Counted from the first letter of the stretch, positions 25,144 to 37,817 are shown. The stretch: DNA of 64,000 bases from Takakia lepidozioides (GCA_030704615.1 CM060733.1:58652001-58716000); one strand, 5' to 3'. Notes: a model not told the origin generated them from the letters alone. Translations and numbers: made by a program.

Positions 25144-28016
25144 TGTCCACAATTTTCGTTCCAAAAATCAACTCTCTCAGTGACGATGGAAATCTAAGCG
25201 CAGGAAGAAGAATCCCACCTCTAAGTAAGTTGATAGATGTACCCTGCTTATTAGAGACTTCTAGGCTGAGAAATGCTGGTGGAACCTCAAGCACGGCGGC
25301 ATCCACCAACAAGAAATGTTAATGCGCAGAAAAGTGAAGAAGGAAGGCTTCCGTCCCCTTTCCTATATATATTTATTCAAAAAAAGAAAAAGAGGAAAAA
25401 TCAAACAAACGCTGGATGTGGATGAACAGACAGAAACTCGGTCCGCATCTAAGGCTAGGGCTGCTAATGTGTCCAACTTCCGTTTGCGAGACAGTCTGCC
25501 CTTGGATAGATGTTACCTCCGTTAAACTGCCTTAAATGGTAAGAAGATTTTACTCCCCTACTTGTGCACACTACTACATGTTAAGTGTTAAGTACTATCT
25601 ACAGGCAGTTAAGGGTTAAGCTAATAATTGTCGATCTCTAATCACATGCATCCATTATTATTTTTATTTTATTTTTTTTCCCCTCAGTGAGCCTCCACGG
25701 CCTCCTTGGTGGTTATTTTTTCCACCTTAATGTGAACCTTTTATTTCATCCATAATTAAATTACTTCTATTTTGAAAATCTACCGGGCGGGCGGTCACGT
25801 CATATTTTTAGGAAAAACAATTAAGCAAAACAAAAACAAAAAGAAGATAAACCACCATTTGTGGCCCATGCATAAAACTAATGGATCAAGTTAAAGCCAT
25901 ATATAACGCATAATTATGATGTCACGTATTAAGAAATAATACCGGCTACCAAAAATTCGCGGGAAATAATAGCAACAACCTTGAGCATTTGACGTTCTTA
26001 TTTTCCACATTCTGGCTAGCAGGAGAGACATGTTGTGGAGCAATATGCCAACTTGCTTAATTCTTTCTTCCATAAAACGAGTGTACATCTTTCATGTGAG
26101 GAGAAATTGGTTCCTAGAAAAGATTAAATTGGAGAATGCACCAACTTTTCTTTATGGCCCTAAACAGTAAAGTCTTGGGTCAAGAAAAGAAATGGATGAC
26201 CATCGCATGTCAACATTCTGCAAGTAAAGTGCACACCACAATCAGTTGTGAACTGCAGTTGCTCACCAAAAATCTGACATGGGTTGTGAGAAATTGTATG
26301 GGGTTTGGAAACAAATTCCAAGAGAACATAGCCCTATGATTTGTCGTACACAGTGGTATTTGCAATCCTTCTAGCAAAGAATTTGCTAGCAGTAGTTAGA
26401 AAGAATCTGAAGGGGTTGAGCTGAAAGTCCTAGTAAGCATTTGAATGTTGCACTATTTTCCCAACTACTACACAATATCCATCAGTCAGGACTGCTTCCC
26501 CTCTAATTAGAAGTTGCCGATGTTAAATCATTATTAACCAAACACTAAGACTATAACATAAATTGGTAAATATATTTACAAATTTGAATAGGGTCAGCTG
26601 CTTTGTCACCAGCATCAAGAATGATAGACTTCAGCTCAATGTACACAACAAGTTCTCAAACCCTTCAGCCTCCAGCTTCATAACCATTTGCTCCACACTA
26701 GTTACATATGAACTATAATCGTTTCACTATCTCAGCACAGAGACTACAAACAGCCCTCACAATATGAATTCCTTAGTGAAATCAGATAGTGACCATAACA
26801 CTGTCTGACAGACCAGATCTTTTATGAGGATAAATGGGTTCCTAAACTTGATTAGATTGAATTCCAAAATGGCCAAATATGCCAAAACTTGAAGGTGTTG
26901 AGTTGAACACACACCATCCTAAGATTGCAATCTTCCCCACCATACTACAAAAATCTCAGGACTGCTTTATCCCCACGAGATTAGAAGTAATGTTGAATTG
27001 TAAGCAAACACTGAGACTGTAACATAGATTGGTAAACATATTTACAAATTTAAATAGGGTCAGCTGCTTTGTAATCACCAGCAGACCCTGAAAATGGTTT
27101 ATTGCTTTCCATCGGAAGGTGGTTTATTGCTTTCCGTCGGAAGGTTGGACACCTTCTAACGGCTCTAACTAGGGCAATAAGGTGTTCAAACTCTCCCTAG
27201 ACTAGTCTAATAACCATTAGGTTATCGTTTTATCCAATGATCATTTTTCTTTTAAGGAGATGTTGGTTTTGACGGGTGAAATCCAACATACACTTGCTTT
27301 GGCGGGAGTAAAGATTTTCTTTTAAAGAAATGGACGACCTCTTGTCACCGGTTATACGCTTGTGTAGCACATCGAACATATCATTTCCGAACAAGACAAT
27401 AGTTACAAAATCTTGCAATGACCATAAGAGGACTTGATATATCACTGCACCAGCATGGAGGAAACATGCTATTGCTTTGTCGACAGAGCTCTATGCTGTT
27501 ATAATAGGACAAATATAATTCAATCCTTAGCATTTCACTACAAGGTGCATTCAAAATCTTCATAATTTGAGTTTGGCAGAGGGTAAACAAACAATGTGTC
27601 TGCAACTACTCATTGACAAAACTCTCATAAATCATTCCTCAAGTATGACATCCACAATTTCCAGACACCAAGAAAGGTCAAGAATTGGGCCTCTATATGG
27701 CAGCCCAATAGATCAAGTTGACACGCCTCCCAGGGTTAGAAGATTTGAATCCCACAACCTTATTGACATCAGCAACCATCCCAAAGCTTTTAGCATGTCA
27801 AATTGCTGCCTACCGAGGGAGGCCTGGCAGGAATTGGCCTCAAGGATGGAGTCCCCTACAAGCTAGACCCTTACACATGACAGTAAAGCGTCCATTCACC
27901 AGGCTCTTGAAAGGTTGGATGATTACTCACCAGGCTGTTGAGAAGTTGGTTGACTTCAAATCACCAATTGACAATGCCACCCATCAATGACTGCATCCTT
28001 GATGGGAGAGAGAGAC
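25144..28016. other. Intergenic region with duplications
   Basis: Contains the promoter/5' UTR of the At4g18490-like gene, followed by AT-rich sequence without recognisable genes. A diverged direct duplication places 26,410-26,610 against 26,885-27,085, sharing TGGTAAATATATTTACAAAT and AATAGGGTCAGCTGCTTTGT. A 25-bp tandem duplication is listed separately. Confidence 0.5.
27096..27145. repeat. 25-bp tandem duplication
   Basis: GGTTTATTGCTTTCC...GGAAGGT occurs twice head to tail (27,096-27,120 and 27,121-27,145) with one mismatch. Confidence 0.9.
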
Positions 28017-31000
28017 CTAGCCGAGCTTCCCAATAACAGCATCGACTACATCCTGTGTGCTACTGGTCCCTCCCAGGTCCTTGGTGCGGAAAGTACCCTC
28101 TTCTACAACACTCATCACCGCTTGCTCAACCCTGTCTGCAAATGATGGAAACTGAAGGTGTCGCAACATCATAGCTGAGGACAACAGCAATGCAGTAGGG
28201 TTTGCAGTACGTTGTTGAACCAATTTCTCATTGCCCACATTGCCTGCTGAGGCCCCCTGCTCAAATATTGCATGCTCTGCACCCACATTCCCTGCATATA
28301 CAGAAAAAGGACAATATCAGAGACAAAAAGCTCAGCTGCATGCTGTAAAGAGACAGTGATAGATGATGAGATGAATGAATGCATCCCCTAATAGAGACTG
28401 AAACTAAAGGGTCTCCCCATGTTGGGCACTAGGTTCAACTTCAAACTAGTTGGATGCATTCGAATGTGTTCGCTCAATAGGTCCGAGTGCAAAAATTCAA
28501 GTGCGGGCTCCATGAAAAGTTAGCCCAGCTGGGAAGAGGAGAATCTGCGTGTCTGACCGTGGGGATGAAGGTGAGGATAGCGAACATTCCTGATGCATTG
28601 TAGGAAGTACTCGGGCCAATGAGAGGTCCTGTTTGGAGGCATCAACCAGACTGTAGCTGCAGTTCTTTCAAGAAGCTCAAGACAACCTCAAAGCTGTGCA
28701 CCTCCTTGGGATCTGGATTCTGAGATGAATCCACTCCTGGAGTAGGCTTCTGCATTTGTAGTGCCCTGCTGGTTCCCATCCTCTCCTCATTCTTCAGAGT
28801 TTTGGACAAGATTTTTATATTCATGATCTGGAGTTTCTGCTCCAAACAGAAGAGTCTATGGCCACAAGGCTGTGGCAAGCAACTGGTGTATTTCTTTTCT
28901 TGTTGTTCTAGTTTGTAACATGGGCTCTTGGAGCCTCTGTAAACATTATATAGTATCTTTGCTAGAATCAAGGTAAACCTCGCTCCAGGAGGGGTTTACA
29001 CAAGATAGTGGGCCCCGAGGTGCTCTCCTTGAACCGCCCTCCTCCCTCATCTTTTCTGCCCTTCCATGTTGGACCTCTTCCAGGTCATTTCATCTCTCTA
29101 ACTATGGCTAAAGGATTATTTTCTTAGCTGATTCAATTCTGAGACTTAAGTTCTCAATTGTGTGCGGTTCATCTCTCTCTCCTCTACTCTCCCCTTGCGC
29201 CCCTTGAAAGTTGGAGCAGATGAACTGAAAATGTCAAGTACAACAACCTACCATCTTAAGAATAGCTATCTGAGCTTGTTCTCTGCTCTCCACTTGTACT
29301 GCAAATGCAGCACTAAAGCAGGAGAAATTAAGCAAGAATCACATTGTGGTCAACACTAACTGAAATTAATGCAGTGAAGCAGCTTAGCAAACCAACTATC
29401 AGCACCCTTACAATGCCAAATTCTAAGGCCATTTTGAGCTCACTAGACGTGCAACATGAGCCCAGAGGCTGCAGACAAAAGGCAAAGTATCTCTCCTGTT
29501 CGCTCTCTGTAACAATGGAGTGGGGAACAGGGAAGATGTTGTACCTCCAGGCATTACACCAGTACCTCCTGCAATACCAGCAGCTGTATTGGCCACCAAT
29601 GTACCATACAAATTAGGTGTGACCTGCAATCATCCACCTTTGACAGAGTGATTCCAGAGAAAGGAAAACAACAACCAAACCCTTAGCTCCCATGAGAGTA
29701 TTAAAAAGGGTTAGGGTTTGAGCTATACGCTGGACTGGACGTATTTTTCTTTCTTTTCCACTCTCTGCTCTATCAAGCTGGACTGACAGTACAACACAGC
29801 TATTTGTTACTTCCCTACAGGGATGTTGTGGTGTTAGATGACCCTCCTGCTTTTGGATATGATGTATTGAGACAGATCCACAGATCGACACAAGATTACC
29901 CGTTTGGGCTTCCAGGCTGAAGACGGTGTCTTAAGATTAGGAAGTAAGGTGAAAGTGAGTAAGACTGCTTTTGGGCCAAGTATTATACTGGAAGAGTTCA
30001 ATGCATGTTCTAAATTCTACCATTGCAGGGTTGATTGGAATCTTTAGGGAGGAGTTGACCAACTTAAAGCAGTTAATCGATACCATCACAAGAACACTAC
30101 ACCTCATGTGACCAGACAGTATACTGTCATATGATTGTGTACGTATCTGTGCACTTGAATTAAAAGGTTTTAGCTTAGAAAAGCCTAGCTCAAGACAACA
30201 AAGGAGAGGGCAAATAGCAAAAGAAGGAATGTTCAATTATACATGTCAAAAGAGAGAAAAGTGATGTACCATACCATTACATCAAATTGCTGTGGCTTCG
30301 ACACGAGTTGCATACAACAGTTGTCCACAATGACCTCATTATATTTTATCCCTGGGTACCTCTTGGCCACCTCACGACAGGACTCCAGGAAGAGGCCATC
30401 GGCGAGCTTCATAATGTTGGCCTTGTGCACTGCTGTCACTGTCTTGCGGTTGTTGAGATATGCATATTCAAAAGCATATTTTGCGATGCGTTCTGAACAG
30501 AACTTTGTTATCACCTACGAAATTCCCCACTGTCAGACACTTGCTCCTTTACAATCATATTAGGATGTACAAATATGTGTAGACAATCCATTCATCCTTG
30601 GTGTAACCCTTGAGGCATAGAAGCCCTGGACAAAAAAGGGGGCAGAGGATGAGAGAGGAGAATGTACTCATAAGACTGCCGTAGCAGATGAGAGAGGAGA
30701 GAGAAAGAGGCGTTGGGGACACATGTCCAGGTTCTTGCCAGTGTGACCACAAATCCCACATGCAGCATATAGAGGAGTCAAAAGCAGGGATGTAGCATAA
30801 AAGACATAGAAGGGGTACAACAATGATCAATGCATTTCCTGTCAGGGGTAGAACTAGTTCTGGCCTCCAATGTTCCGGAAAGGCCTTCACCAGAGAAAAT
30901 ATTTTGATAAGAAATATTGAGTTCTTTCTGTCTTTCTCTCTCTTTGCTCTTTGAGCTTCCCACAGCCATTATGAGGTACCATTTCTCTCTGAGGCGGCTA

Positions 31001-31578
31001 CTGTTCTGCCATCAACTTGTTTTGAAATTTACAGTCCTGCCTTGTTACACTGAAACTGATTTTAAGTCATTGTTGTTCTCCTTCCTTGTCCTGCTTCACA
31101 ATTCCTCATAGGATGGAGGTTTTCTGACAATCAACACTCCTATTGAGCCACGGATTCATACTGAGCTTCAAATCCAAATCATCCGCCAATTGTCCTAGTG
31201 TATGATCAAGATATGTGATAGAGGTCTCAATTCATTGAGTGATGACAACAATTGATCATGTACTTGCTGACGCCACTGTTTTCTCTGGAAGGTGTTGTAT
31301 CCCTAAAGACTCTGCCCTACATGATGTAAGGGCCAAAATCAGACGGGAATGGTGACTGCGTACACCTTCTCCTTTGTAAATCTTTTTGACTGGATTGGAA
31401 CAATATACTGAGATTGCACCACGATGGAGGAGATAAATATAGGTTGATATGTGCTGGGGCAACTGCCCAGTCACAGGAAAAACCTATTTTAGGTTAAGAT
31501 CGTCATGAATGCGCCACAAAATTTGTTCTCCTGAAGATCTTTGGCCTCCCTTCAAGCCAAGATTTATGTGTGCAGGCA

Positions 31579-31609
<31 letters not shown>

Positions 31610-32190
31610 TGCCTACTATGGAGATTTTTCCTTTTAATTTGCAAGTACTCAGCATCAGTGGGCGAAAGGGGTGAGCGTACCTTGAGGCTCTCAACAACCC
31701 CAGGGACCACCTCATGCTCCAGGCCCGAATACTCGCCCTCAGTGTTCTCTCGTATGACTACAATGTTGACCTTATCGTGCCGAGTCTTCAACCCTGGAAG
31801 ATTAAAACAGTGGACCAAAGACGCATACAGATCCAATTCTTTCCGTAATTGGACATTAAGAGAACTAACCCCTCCTCCCACCGGAGTCGCCAATCCCCCT
31901 TTCAAACACACCTTGTTCTTCCTGATAGAATCCATTACGTCAGTAGGAACCTTGTCCATCCTCCCGGAGACTTCATATGTCTCGAAGTAGACGGGTGCGT
32001 GCATTGCCTTCATGACCTGCACAACAGCCCCTGTCACCAGAGGTCCAATCCCATCTCCAGGGATCAGGGTGACCGGTCTAGGGTTTCCATCTCCAGGCCT
32101 AGGCATGTAGGTGATGGACCGAGATTGCTGCAACGACCTCACCACCTCCTTCAAATGCCTCCCTACTCCATACCGTCCTTGCCAAGCCAT
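28017..32190 (-). CDS. IDH1: Isocitrate dehydrogenase [NAD] regulatory subunit, mitochondrial
   Basis: A complete four-exon gene: 32190-31681, 30514-30275, 29623-29545, 28291-28017. All junctions close in phase and give about 367 residues, the normal size. The N terminus [20 protein letters not shown] is an Arg-rich mitochondrial presequence. The mature part starts at [11 protein letters not shown] and includes [13 protein letters not shown] (nucleotide-binding start), [37 protein letters not shown]-like and VDNCCMQLV motifs, [20 protein letters not shown], and [11 protein letters not shown]. In the TCA cycle, plant NAD-IDH is a hetero-oligomer of catalytic and regulatory subunits that oxidises isocitrate to 2-oxoglutarate in the matrix. 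[16 protein letters not shown] and the EHEVVPG region match the regulatory rather than the catalytic type, as I recall them. An upstream in-frame ATG at 32,244 would add 18 residues; 32,190 gives the more typical presequence. Intron 1 starts beside an (AG)12 microsatellite. Confidence 0.93.
30930..30992 (+). repeat. Diverged solo LINE 3' tail in IDH intron 1
   Basis: TTTGCTCTTTGAGCTTCC followed by CCATTATGAGGTACCATTTC matches the 3' tail of LINEs A and B (GAGCTTTCCGCGGACGTTAT...CACCATTTC) with several changes. No coding part is attached. Confidence 0.45.
31584..31609. repeat. (AG)n microsatellite
   Basis: About 12 uninterrupted AG units within intron 1 of the IDH gene, roughly 75 bp from the exon 1 donor. 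Confidence 0.95.
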
Positions 32191-32699
32191 TGTTGCAAGC
32201 AATCCTTCAACTAGAGAGCCTTCTTCCCCATGCCTCCCACGCAATCCCTTCTACATCACTGCGTCAATCTATCTGCAACAAGAAGCCATCGCAGAGCAGC
32301 AAGGAATCCTCGTGCGTGAAACGAGTCAAGCGTTTTGTACATGCTCCACTTTCACCTGAAATCCTTAGACAATGCTCAGCGCTACCTTCACAACGGTAAT
32401 ACCAGAGTTTGTCGGATAGTTTTCGCACTCTTTTTTATTTTTGTTTTTGTTTTCATTATTGTTGTACTTAGTAGTAGTTGACATTCAGTTAGCAAAAAAA
32501 AAAAAAAAAGTTAGCCTTGGGTTTTTGTAATTTGTTCACTTGTCCAATTATTACGCTGGCTTCGGTTGGCGTCATATACATATATATATATCCTCAAACG
32601 ACGATGAGCATGACTTTGCACAATACACCAATCGGTGCTTTCACACGGTGTTTGAAGGTCCTTTGACCACATTTTTTCCCTTGACTTCAACATGATGCG

Positions 32700-32760
32700 T
32701 AAGTCCCGCTCTATGAGCTTTCCGCGGATATTATAAAGCACCATTTCATTTCATTTCTAC
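32700..32760 (+). repeat. Solo LINE 3' tail
   Basis: CTCTATGAGCTTTCCGCGGA, then TATTATAAAGCACC and ATTTC units, close to the LINE A 3' end at 3,240-3,300. It sits about 500 bp upstream of the IDH start and lacks any coding part. Confidence 0.7.
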
Positions 32761-32944
32761 ATTAGAGCCAAAACGTCCCATTTCTCAGCCTACATGGCAC
32801 GGTTATTGTGAAAGAGGTTATTTTCTCCTCTCACTATCAAGGGGCCTGATTTGTGAGCTGTCGCTCCTAGGTGTTTCCCTTCAAATAATAATAATAATAT
32901 AAAAAAAACCAACAAAGCAATAATTCAAGTCAAGGTAGTATTAA

Positions 32945-33035
32945 AAAAGTGCATAATGGCATCGTGGTAAGAGATATTGTGGATTGGCTTGTGCGTTTGG
33001 GGTTCAATCCACTCCACACCCCTATGATGTTTGGA
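32945..33035 (+). repeat. tRNA-derived SINE-like element
   Basis: An A-box-like TGGCATCGTGG (32,957-32,967) and a perfect B-box core GGTTCAATCC (33,001-33,010) are spaced as in a tRNA gene, but the acceptor and anticodon stems do not pair. It therefore reads as the tRNA-related head of a SINE. A similar head occurs at 45,637-45,689. Confidence 0.5.
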
Positions 33036-33488
33036 AGATAATTAAACAAACCTTCAACTGGCAATGAGCTCTCTTGCTTTGGCAAAACACAAGGGGAGTG
33101 AGAGTAAGGGGCTTGACTCAGCACAACACACCAATCACAGCCTTGGCACGGTGTAAGATCGCCGCAACCATAAAACCAAGTAGGGAAGCTTAATTCGGTC
33201 TACTCCATCTTCCGGTCGGTGGGAGTCTTTTGACCACATTTTGTCCGTTGATTTCAACATGATGCATAATCTCTCTTCTACGTAAGAGAGCCAATAAAAA
33301 ATACCGGAAAAAGAGGACACTACTACTAGTGTTTTTCTTTTCAGTAATTGTAGGCAAAATCAGGCTCATGATACTCAAATAGTGGCGCTTCCTGCAATTT
33401 TTTGTTACCCCCCATAATTCTAGCGACGACCGAAGGTCGAGAGCTAGTTTAGCGTAGAGCAGGAATAGGGTGCCATAGTGCCACATCA

Positions 33489-33545
33489 TCGTCGCCACGT
33501 GTCATCACCACGTGTCGTAGCCACCTGTCGTCGCCACGTTTCGTA
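33489..33545. promoter_or_regulatory. Short tandem cluster of G-box-like sites
   Basis: CACGTG occurs at 33,496-33,501 and 33,509-33,514, followed by CACCTG and CACGTT at about the same 13-bp step, within an imperfect TCRTCGCCACGTG repeat. G-boxes bind plant bZIP and bHLH factors. The cluster lies about 600 bp upstream of the PPR copy at 34.1 kb and 1.3 kb upstream of the IDH gene, so its target is uncertain and it may be only a simple repeat. Confidence 0.35.
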
Positions 33546-34086
33546 CGTCGTCAATTTCTTTCTATCTGCCCGGATTGCCCAAAAAATCCGAAAATAACTT
33601 CTTGAACGGTACTTCGTCGAGACTGACCCTTTTCCTCCCTGCTTCTGTTTGATGTTCAAAGGAGAGAGAGAGAGAGCGCGAGCGCAATGGCTACATAGGT
33701 TGATAAGGCCTGGCATTTAGAACAGGTTTAGATAGGTTTGGCAGAACTCGACTGTGCGGAGGGCATTTCTTCAAACGGCGCATCTAGGAGAGCGTTCTCC
33801 AGTGAGAATCCCAGGGAAAAAGGTGAGCATATTTATCCTTCACAATGGTGGGACAACCTACATATCAAGGTTTAGAGGGTTTACCCCTAGGACGCCTCTC
33901 TTTCTTCTTACATGATGTGAAGAAGGTTTTATGTTCTGCAAAAGTGGCTGTCCATGTCTGTATCATAGGTTGTTGTTCCTAAACAGGCCATGAAATTGCA
34001 TTGCGCAAGGGTTTTTCTTGGTGTTTACAAGGTACTGGGGAGGGTCTTCTTGGTTTTGGGAGGCCGTCTTATTGATAGCTACAAGA

Positions 34087-36018
34087 AACCTGCATGAGTA
34101 GATGGTCAACTGCAAGCAGCAGCAGGGGCACAATTGATAAAATCAGGCACTCTCACAATGACCACAGCCTCCAAAAGAGGACCAAGAGAGGGAGTCCACA
34201 GGACCTCTTCTGGAAATTCCGGGTATATGAGGACACTATGTGAGGCAGGGAAACTGAAAGAGGCTCTTCAAATTTTGAACCAAGGAAGCATTTCAGCAGG
34301 TACAGATACTTATGTCTGTCTCTTGCATGCGTGCGTCAAGATGAAAGGCCTGGAAATGGGAAAGCAGGTGCACTCTCACATTACCCAAAGTGGATTCAAA
34401 CCAAATGTTTTTCTACAGAACACCCTTGTGAACATGTATGTTTAATGCGGGAGCATCATGGCTGCACACCAAGTGTTCAACAAAATGCCTGAACGAGGTT
34501 TGTTCACATGGAATACAATGATGGTAGGATTTACCAAGTATGGGTGTGGTAAGAATGCCTTGGAGACATATGAGCAAATGATGCAGGAAGGGGTGACGCC
34601 CAACCAGGTCACATTCGTTTGCGTTTGCAATGCATGTGCAAGCCTGGCAGCCCTGGAAAATGGCAAAGAGATCCATGGTGACATCATCAAAGCTGGAATT
34701 GTACCAGGTGTCATTCTGAACAAAACCCTCATGGGAATGTATGACAAATGCGGCAGCATCAAAGATGCAAAGGGGGTGTTCGACAATATGGCTGCACAGG
34801 ATGTGGTGTCCTGGAATGCAATAATCGTAGGATATGCCAGGCATGGGTGTGGCATAGAGGCTTTGGAGACCTATGAGCAAATGATGCAGGAAGGAGTGAA
34901 GCCCAACCGGATCACATTTGTGTGTGTCTGCAATGCGTGTGTGAGCCTGGCAGCCCTGGAAAAGGGCAAAGAGGTCCATGGTGATGTAATCAAAGCTGGA
35001 CTTGTACCAGATGTCATTCTGAACACTACCCTCGTGGACATGTATGCCAAATGTGGCAGCATCGAAGATGCAAAGGGAGTGTTCAAAATATGACTGAACG
35101 AGATGTGGTGTCCTGGAATGCGATGATTGCAGGATATGTGCAGCATGGGTGTGGCATGGAGGCTTTGGAGACCTATGAGCAAATGATGCAGGAAGGGTGA
35201 AGCCCAACCGGGCCACATTTGTTTGTATTTGCAATGCATGTGTGAGCCTGGCGGCCCTGGAAAAGGGCAAAGAGGTCCATGGTGACATTATCAAAGCTGG
35301 AATTGTATCAGATGTCATTCTGAACACTGCCCTCATGGACATGTATGCCAAATGTGGCAGCATCGGAGATGCAAAGGGAGTGTTCGAGAATATGGCTGAA
35401 CGGGATGTAGTGTCCTGGAATATAATGATTGCAGGATATGCCCAGCATGGATATGAGCTGGAGGCTTTGGAGACCTATGAGCAAATGATGCAGGAAGGGG
35501 TGAAGCCCAACCGGGTCACATTCACTTGCATTTGCAATGCATGCGCGAGCCTGTCAGCCCTGGAAAAAGGCAAAGAGGTCCATGAAGACATCATCAAAGC
35601 TGGAATCGTACCAGATCTGATTCTGAACAATACCCTTGTGGACATGTATGCCAAATGCAGCAACATCAGAGGTGCAAATGGAGAGTTTGACAATATGGCT
35701 GAACGAAATGTATGCCAAAGGCGGAAGTACTGAAGATGCAAAGGGAGTGTTCGTCAAGATGGCTGAACGAAATGTGGTGTCCTGGAGTTCGATGATTGCA
35801 GGATATGTGCAGCATGGGTGTGGGATGGAGGCTTTGGAGACTTATGAGCAAATGATGCAGGAAGGTGTGAAGCCCAACCGGGTCACATTTGTTTGTGTTT
35901 GCAATGCGTGTGCGGGCCTGGCAGCCCTGGAAAAGGGTAGGAAGGTCCATGGTGACATCATCAAAGCTGGGATTGTACCAGATGTCATTCTGAACAATAC
36001 CCTCCTGGACATGTATGC
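34087..36018 (+). pseudogene. PLS-type pentatricopeptide repeat protein, copy 1 (broken)
   Basis: From about 34,134 (MIKSGTLTMTTASKRG) the sequence encodes tandem PPR motifs in P-L-S order. Recurring phrases are [59 protein letters not shown] and [22 protein letters not shown] proteins of this type bind organellar RNA and usually direct C-to-U editing. The DNA repeats with a 303-bp period (101 codons, one PLS triplet). Breaks: a TAA at 34,443 where a sister copy has AAG, a frameshift near 35,088, a 1-bp deletion near 35,197, and a shift near 35,710. The array ends abruptly at LLDMYA, where LINE C begins. No E or DYW domain follows directly, so this copy is a pseudogene unless heavily corrected. 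Confidence 0.8.
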
Positions 36019-36026
36019 CTCAGGGT

Positions 36027-37094
36027 GATCCCTGGGAATTGGTTACTTATGCCAAATCCAGGGCTTCATGTGTAGTTTTTGGGGTGAATCCCAGGATGGA
36101 CGATGTGTCCTTTAAAACTACATGCTCTAGCTTAGGCTTTGATTTCATGGCTAATGGTACCATCTCGAGACTTGATAACAGGGGTACGTTGAAGGTTGCA
36201 ATGACCAAAAGTGCTTCTAATAGAGTCCCGCATCAATTCAATCTCAAAGAAGTTCGTCCCTTGACTGGCTGGAGAGCGGTCTTAGACATTGGTGATTCAA
36301 ACGGGCGCTCTAGGAAGACAACCAAGGGCAACAACTTCAACTTGAGAGTTTCTAATCGGTTTGATGCTCTGGATGAGGTTGAATCCAAACAGCCAGAAAG
36401 ACAAGATGCCCCTAAGTGTACGGAACCTGAACGTCCTGAATTTGAAGGATTTGGTACTCTGAATGGCTTATCAATCCTCAAGGTTTACACAAGACGAACA
36501 AATTCTATACACGGGGTAATTGTCCCCAAGCCGTCAGATGGACAGTCTGTCCCTAAGTGTGCAGAGCCTGAACGTCGTGTAACTGAAGGATTTGGTACTC
36601 TAAATGGTTTACCAATCCTCAAAGTCTACACAAGACGAGCAAAATCTATACACGGGGTAATTGTCCCCAAGCAGTCTGACGGACAATCTGCCCCTATGTG
36701 TGCGGAGCCTGTGCGTCGTGTAACTGAAAGATTTGGTACCCTGAATGGTTTACCAATTCTCAAAGTTTACACAAGACGAGCAAAATCTACACATGGGGTA
36801 ACTGTCCCCCCTTTGCAGAACGGTTGGCCGTCCAGGAGCAATCACAAGCTACCTAGACGACAAACAATTCACACGCAAAGGGCTGGCTTGCGGCTGGCCA
36901 CTTTCAACTTCTCAGGGTTGACCAACCAAAGGAAACAACTTGAAGTGGGACAAGTTCTTCGGACTAATGATATTCATATCTGTGCTGGGCAAGAAACATG
37001 GGAAACGTCGGATAAACTGGTTGGAGATGTCATTGGTTTGTCAGGTAAGATGTGTACAAGGCAGCCTCTTCAAAAAGAGGTATTTCTTGTTTGA
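36027..37094 (+). pseudogene. LINE C N-terminal region, linker repeats and start of endonuclease
   Basis: An open frame of about 359 codons begins in the PPR/LINE junction. Residues RASCVVFGVNPRMDDVSFK and a basic, low-complexity part precede three near-identical 47-residue units ending KVYTRRAKSIHGVIVP. LATFNFSGLTNQRKQL then opens the APE-type endonuclease, whose catalytic glutamate is in AGQETWETS. The frame breaks near 37,060-37,095 and the endonuclease resumes in another frame. Such basic N-terminal regions of plant LINEs are thought to bind the template RNA; that is family knowledge, not visible here. Confidence 0.65.
36405..36830 (+). repeat. Three in-frame copies of a 141-bp unit inside LINE C
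   Basis: Units start at about 36,405, 36,546 and 36,687. Each encodes CAEPERRVTEGFGTLNGLP-like sequence followed by ILKVYTRR and HGVIVPK. The period of exactly 141 bp keeps the frame open. Confidence 0.9.
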
Positions 37095-37103
37095 CAATTG
37101 TGA

Positions 37104-37748
37104 AATTATCATTTGAGTATCTGGCTAAAACTGAATTTGAAGGGCGGCATGAGTACAAAGGACCTCTTTGTTGGTTGTGTTTACATGCCCACAGAGGGGA
37201 CCCTTAGTGCTGACGCAGACAAGGCCTTCGAAGATGTAAAGCTGGACTGTGCTTCGTTCCTTGCCAAAGGTCAGGTGGTACTATTGGGGGACTTCAATGC
37301 CCGGGTGGGCAAAGGGATCCATCAGGACGATATCATTGGACCTTTTGGTGAGGACGAGCTGAATTCTAATGGCAAACGGTTAATTAACTGTCTAGAAGAG
37401 CTTCAGCTTTTGACCTTGAATAACAGGACAAGTGGTGACCAAGTGTAGTGGACTCGTGAGAAATCCCAAACTGGGGAACGTTCCATTGTGGACTATATCA
37501 TAATGGACAAAATTTTGTTCCCCCAGTGTGCCAATGTGTTGATCGACAGAACTGATATTGGTACCTCTGACCACTTCCTGGTTTGGACTGAGATCAAAAG
37601 GTGTTTTCCCACCACCAAGAGATCTGTGAAACGTTCGATTTGGAAGTGGCGCATAGAAGAATTCCACAATGAGGAGGTCAAGGCTGAGTACGTCCAGGCC
37701 TTGCAAGAGGCTCTCCCTCATTTTGTCCAATCGCTCCAAGAACTTTAG
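37104..37748 (+). pseudogene. LINE C endonuclease domain remainder
   Basis: FVGCVYMPTEGT, VVLLGDFNARVGKG (the GDFN catalytic motif) and TSDHFLVWTEIK (the SDH catalytic motif) mark the APE/exonuclease III-like nuclease that nicks target DNA for LINE integration. A TAG interrupts it at about 37,446 (SGDQV then WTRE) and another TAG ends it at 37,746, so it is not joined to the reverse transcriptase. Confidence 0.75.
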
Positions 37749-37817
37749 TCACGCTCTGTTAACGCAAGAAATGAAGTCAAAAGAGCAGTGGACTCTTGAG
37801 AGAGTTTCGTTTCCTCC

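Noticed and set aside
28642-28971. 109-codon minus-strand ORF downstream of the IDH intron region
   Set aside because: Falls within an IDH intron. Part of it resembles LINE C 3' sequence (GGCCACAAGGCT) and there are no supporting splice signals.
32945-33035. Functional tRNA gene
   Set aside because: A and B boxes are present, but acceptor and anticodon stems do not pair.
34413-35363. 316-codon ORF on the minus strand over PPR copy 1
   Set aside because: It is the antisense shadow of the near-identical PPR units; its repeated text mirrors the 303-bp period and no protein family fits.
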